12,085 bases of DNA from assembly GCA_003518885.1 (NCBI GenBank), contig DOXU01000028.1, forward strand, positions 1-12,085, in the 5' to 3' direction. The DNA comes from Oscillospiraceae bacterium. Lineage in GTDB: Bacteria; Bacillota; Clostridia; Oscillospirales; Ethanoligenentaceae. The position numbers and the translations under genes were made by a program. Positions within the stretch are counted from its first letter, which is position 1, and the number at the start of each line of letters is the position of its first letter. The notes beneath the pieces were generated by a model. That model did not search any database. It had not been told where the DNA came from and was given only the letters and a program-made list of their open reading frames with translations. This document shows, piece by piece, positions 7,765-12,085 of the stretch.

Positions 7765-8940
7765 TCACTCTGGACAAATCACGGTTTTTTCAGCATTTTG
7801 CACTGCTTCATCAAGAAGAGGAGCAAAATCGAACCTGGCCTCTTCTCTTTCTACTTCTTCTATCCGCGGCTTTGTGCGAGGATGGCGCGGTGTAAACACC
7901 GTACAGCAATCCTCATATGGTAAAATCGAGGTCTCATAGGTTTCAATGCGGCGCGAAATGCGAATGATTTCTTCTTTGTCCATCCCAATAAGCGGACGCA
8001 ACACTGGAAGAGAAGAAGCCGCCTCAGTACAGGTAATTGCCTCAATTGTTTGGCTTGCTACTTGACCAATACTCTCCCCTGTAATCAGAGCCGCACAATC
8101 CTGTGCAATGGCAATGCGCGTGGACGCCCTCATCATAAACCTTCTTAATAAGATTGTAAAGAATTCCTCTCTACAGTTGGCACGAATCTGTTCTTGCAAC
8201 TTAGTAAAGGGCACAACAAAACAGGCGATCGGCCCGCTATATACACTCACGATCTTCAGCAATTGCATCACTTTTGTCGTGGCGCGTGGACTGGTGTAAG
8301 GGGGCGTAGCAAAATGAACCGCTGTGATTCCCATCCCTCTTCTAGCCATCATATAAGAAGCAACCGGGCTGTCAATACCTCCAGAAATCAAAACAGAAGC
8401 TCGTCCGCAACTACCTGCGGGCATTCCTCCCGCACCTGGCACACTATTGCCATGAATATACGCAGCCGTATCTCTGATTTCCACTGTGATAAGCAATTCC
8501 GGATTTTTCATGTCCGCCTCAAGATGAGGAAAAACTTCCCCAACCGCATCGGCAACCTTTCTAGCAATTTCAGGTGACTTATAAGCAAAGCGTTTATCCG
8601 CACGTTTTGCCGCCACCTTGAATGTCCGTGCCCCTTTGGCTTCCTTCTCTAAATAAAGGGGAGCTGCCTTTTCAATTGCTTGCATGTCCTTTTCTACAAC
8701 ACATGCACGCGAAATTGCACTGATTCCAAAAACTTTTTGTAATTTTTTATATGCAATATCCAGAAAAGCACTCTCATTTTCTGCCGATACATAGACAATC
8801 GATTGCGCCTGCTCTATAGAAAAGTCACCGACATTTTGCAATACACGCCGGATATTTTTAAACAGCTTATGTTCAAATTGTGGACGATTCAATCCTTTGA
8901 GAATGAGTTCACCATCTTTCAGAAGAATAACTTCCTGCAA
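7765..8940 (-). CDS. thiI: ThiI: tRNA uracil 4-sulfurtransferase (4-thiouridine synthase), short form without rhodanese domain
   Basis: ThiI adenylates U8 of tRNA and installs sulfur to make 4-thiouridine, a UV-sensing modification; in some bacteria it also feeds thiamine thiazole synthesis. From the TTG start the protein is 391 residues. It begins QEVILLKDGELILKGLNR after the initiator, the conserved ThiI N-terminus, followed by a ferredoxin-like/THUMP region to about residue 160. The PP-loop pyrophosphatase domain has VLISGGIDSPVASYM (motif at about 186-192), and the family motif PYEDCCTVFTP lies near the C-terminus. It ends soon after, so the C-terminal rhodanese domain of the E. coli enzyme is absent, as in Bacillus. 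I prefer TTG at 8940 because AGGAG stands 9 nt upstream and the N-terminus then matches the family. The in-frame ATG at 8976 (12 more residues, stop of nifS 12 nt before) has no clear ribosome binding site but cannot be excluded. The adjacent upstream cysteine desulfurase is its likely sulfur donor. Confidence 0.95.
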   Translation of the reverse strand: MQEVILLKDGELILKGLNRPQFEHKLFKNIRRVLQNVGDFSIEQAQSIVYVSAENESAFLDIAYKKLQKVFGISAISRACVVEKDMQAIEKAAPLYLEKEAKGARTFKVAAKRADKRFAYKSPEIARKVADAVGEVFPHLEADMKNPELLITVEIRDTAAYIHGNSVPGAGGMPAGSCGRASVLISGGIDSPVASYMMARRGMGITAVHFATPPYTSPRATTKVMQLLKIVSVYSGPIACFVVPFTKLQEQIRANCREEFFTILLRRFMMRASTRIAIAQDCAALITGESIGQVASQTIEAITCTEAASSLPVLRPLIGMDKEEIIRISRRIETYETSILPYEDCCTVFTPRHPRTKPRIEEVEREEARFDFAPLLDEAVQNAEKTVICPE

Positions 8941-8949
8941 TATTTTCCG

Positions 8950-8954
8950 CTCCT
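8950..8954 (-). promoter_or_regulatory. Ribosome binding site supporting the TTG start of thiI
   Basis: The minus strand reads ACAGGAGCGGAAAATATTG. AGGAG is 9 nt before TTG at 8940, while the region before the ATG at 8976 (CTCGTGCTGAT) has no Shine-Dalgarno match. The site therefore lies inside the longer alternative frame and favours the shorter protein. Confidence 0.65.
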
Positions 8955-8988
8955 GTCTTTGATTCAATCTGTACATATCAGCACGAGA

Positions 8989-10134
8989 TTATTTTATATG
9001 AGTCAATGTCTTTATTCCCTCTTGGATGGCATCAACGAAACGATCAATATCCTCCCGGGTATTTTCGTGGGAAAAGCTTATACGCAATGCAGAATCAATT
9101 CGCTCATCTGGCAGATTCATAGCTGCCAACACATAGCTTTTTGCTCCGCGAGAGCAAGCCGACCCGCTAGAAACAAAAATATTCCGGTCCGCCAAAAAAT
9201 GTAGCATTGTTTCGGAGCGGATACCTAAAACAGAGAGATTTAAAATATGGGCCGCTCCATCTTCCGGGGAATTGACTGCAATAGAAGGAAGCGATGTTAA
9301 CCGCTCCAATAAATGGGCACGCAAGTGCTGAAAAAGTGCCCGATTTTGAGGAAAATCCTTACGAGCAAGAGCTGCTGCTTCACCAAATCCAGCGATAGCG
9401 GGAACTGCCTGCGTACCTGGGCGCAAATTTCTTTCCTGCCCGCCACCCGCTTCTAAAGGCAAAATACGTGCCCCTTTTCTAACATATAGAGCCCCTGCTC
9501 CTTTTGGCGCATGGATTTTATGCCCACTAACGCTAAGCAAATCCGCTCCCAAAGCCTCTGGAGAAAATGCATATTTGGCAAATGCCTGCACAGCATCAAT
9601 ATGAATAAGTGCGGGCGCACCTACCCGATGAATCAATGATTTTATCGACTCAACCGGCTGTATCGCACCCATTTCATTATTAATAAGCATCACACTGACC
9701 AAAATAGTGGAAGGTGTAATGGCTTCTTCCAAACTCTTTTCTGAAACCATGCCATTATTATCCGGGCGCAAACGAACGACTTCAAATCCCTCTTTTTCCA
9801 AAACGTCAATGGGACCCGCAACAGAGCTATGTTCAATAGCCGTTGTCACAATCCGGTTCCCTTTTCGGTGTTTTGCGTGCACTGCTCCAAAAACGGCCAG
9901 ATTATTGGCCTCTGTCCCACCTGAGGTAAAAACCAGTTCACGTGCCTCACAGCCTAAAGCATCTGCCACCTTTTTTCTAGATTGCTCCATTAATTCTTCT
10001 GCAGCAATTCCCATTCCGTGTAAGGAAGATGGGTTTCCATACACCTCTGTCATTGCTTGCAAAGCCGCTGTGGCAGCTTCCTTACAAACACGGGTAGTCG
10101 CACTATTATCCAGATACGTGATGGGCATTGTCAT
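8989..10134 (-). CDS. Cysteine desulfurase, NifS/IscS family (probable dedicated sulfur donor to ThiI, NifZ-like)
   Basis: This 381-residue PLP enzyme removes sulfur from L-cysteine as an enzyme persulfide. It starts MTMPITYLDNSATTR and has GNPSSLHGMG and TSGGTEANNLA. The cofactor-contacting EHSS has H102, HIDAVQAF binds the PLP ring, and SVSGHKIHAPKG carries the Schiff-base lysine K206. RNLRPGTQAV and the active-site loop SSGSACSRG, with catalytic C327, complete the family set. Length and motif order are typical of group I desulfurases. It is the first gene after the minus-strand promoter, and thiI follows with a short gap; no iscU, iscR or sufU is present. In Bacillus subtilis the same arrangement (nifZ-thiI) provides sulfur for 4-thiouridine, so the same role is inferred here rather than general Fe-S assembly. 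The ATG at 10134 follows GAAGGATTTGGCCTGA at 10-nt spacing; a second ATG two codons in has worse spacing. Confidence 0.95.
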   Translation of the reverse strand: MTMPITYLDNSATTRVCKEAATAALQAMTEVYGNPSSLHGMGIAAEELMEQSRKKVADALGCEARELVFTSGGTEANNLAVFGAVHAKHRKGNRIVTTAIEHSSVAGPIDVLEKEGFEVVRLRPDNNGMVSEKSLEEAITPSTILVSVMLINNEMGAIQPVESIKSLIHRVGAPALIHIDAVQAFAKYAFSPEALGADLLSVSGHKIHAPKGAGALYVRKGARILPLEAGGGQERNLRPGTQAVPAIAGFGEAAALARKDFPQNRALFQHLRAHLLERLTSLPSIAVNSPEDGAAHILNLSVLGIRSETMLHFLADRNIFVSSGSACSRGAKSYVLAAMNLPDERIDSALRISFSHENTREDIDRFVDAIQEGIKTLTHIK

Positions 10135-10203
10135 TCAGGCCAAATCCTTCCATTCTCTTTCGTTACTTCCCTTATAAAACACGTCCAATTCGACGCTCCT
10201 TTG

Positions 10204-10232
10204 ATTATACTCAAATTATAAACACCTTGCAA
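10204..10232 (-). promoter_or_regulatory. Predicted sigma-A promoter for the nifS-thiI-cinA run
   Basis: Read on the minus strand, TTGCAA (10232-10227) is followed by a 17-nt spacer and a perfect TATAAT (10209-10204). Transcription would start near 10197, leaving a leader of about 60 nt before the nifS ATG at 10134. The palindrome CAACGTTG at 10230-10237 overlaps the upstream edge of the -35 box. No riboswitch or attenuator is evident in the leader. The call rests on consensus matching only. Confidence 0.7.
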
Positions 10233-10276
10233 CGTTGTACATTATAAAATACATGAAGAAGACGACCGCGAAATGC

Positions 10277-12009
<1,733 letters not shown>

Positions 12010-12052
12010 GCAAGCTTTTTACGTGATTTTTCAATTTATATTGACTAAACAT

Positions 12053-12085
12053 AAAAGAGACCAACGTGTTGTGTACGTTGGCCTC
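12053..12085. terminator. Probable bidirectional Rho-independent terminator after pyrG
   Basis: GAGACCAACGT (12057-12067) pairs with ACGTTGGCCTC (12075-12085) around a 7-nt loop, with one A-C mismatch. On the minus strand the hairpin is followed by TTTT (12056-12053), a usable U-tract. On the plus strand the bases after the stem lie beyond the window, so the pyrG-side U-tract cannot be seen. The position 47 nt after the pyrG stop fits an intrinsic terminator, and the minus-strand U-tract hints at a convergent gene to the right. Confidence 0.75.

Noticed and set aside
8194..8577. 127-codon plus-strand open frame
   Set aside because: It is antisense to the thiI PP-loop region and low in recognisable protein features.
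9707..10177. 156-codon plus-strand open frame
   Set aside because: It lies antisense within the clearly recognisable cysteine desulfurase and its product has no recognisable motif; it is a shadow frame.

Overview
This window looks like the chromosome of a low-to-medium GC Firmicute, most likely a Clostridia-class relative. The evidence is a Bacillus/Clostridium-style nifS-thiI pair whose ThiI lacks a rhodanese domain, strong purine-rich ribosome binding sites, TTG starts, and sigma-A-like promoters with 17-nt spacers. I cannot name a genus from the sequence alone.

The layout is simple. A divergent intergenic region (about 10135-10389) carries two promoters facing away from each other. To the right, on the + strand, is pyrG (CTP synthase, TTG start at 10390), followed at the right edge by a hairpin that reads as a bidirectional terminator. 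To the left, on the - strand, is one unbroken codirectional run: cysteine desulfurase, thiI, cinA, a Gfo/Idh/MocA sugar dehydrogenase resembling WlbA/WbpB, a Wzx-type flippase, a GT4 glycosyltransferase, a large fusion of an O-antigen-polymerase-like membrane domain to a glycosyltransferase, and the N-terminal part of another GT4 glycosyltransferase cut by the left edge.

Functionally the - strand run has two halves. The promoter-proximal half is housekeeping: sulfur transfer from cysteine to ThiI for tRNA 4-thiouridine (and possibly thiamine thiazole), then CinA for pyridine nucleotide recycling. The distal half is a surface polysaccharide cluster: a nucleotide-sugar dehydrogenase, glycosyltransferases that build a lipid-linked repeat unit, a flippase that moves it across the membrane, and a polymerase. 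Gaps within the run are 57 nt or less, flippase and GT4 overlap by 4 nt, and I see no terminator between the halves, so cotranscription is possible but unproven. The polysaccharide cluster continues past the left edge. The initiating phosphoglycosyltransferase, chain-length regulators and any partner aminotransferase are not in the window.

The most notable item is the 786-residue polymerase-glycosyltransferase fusion, whose predicted topology (12 membrane segments, large external loop, cytoplasmic C-terminus) is self-consistent. I see no insertion sequence, phage gene, CRISPR array, tRNA or rRNA. No gap between genes reaches 300 bases; the largest is the 255-nt divergent promoter region.
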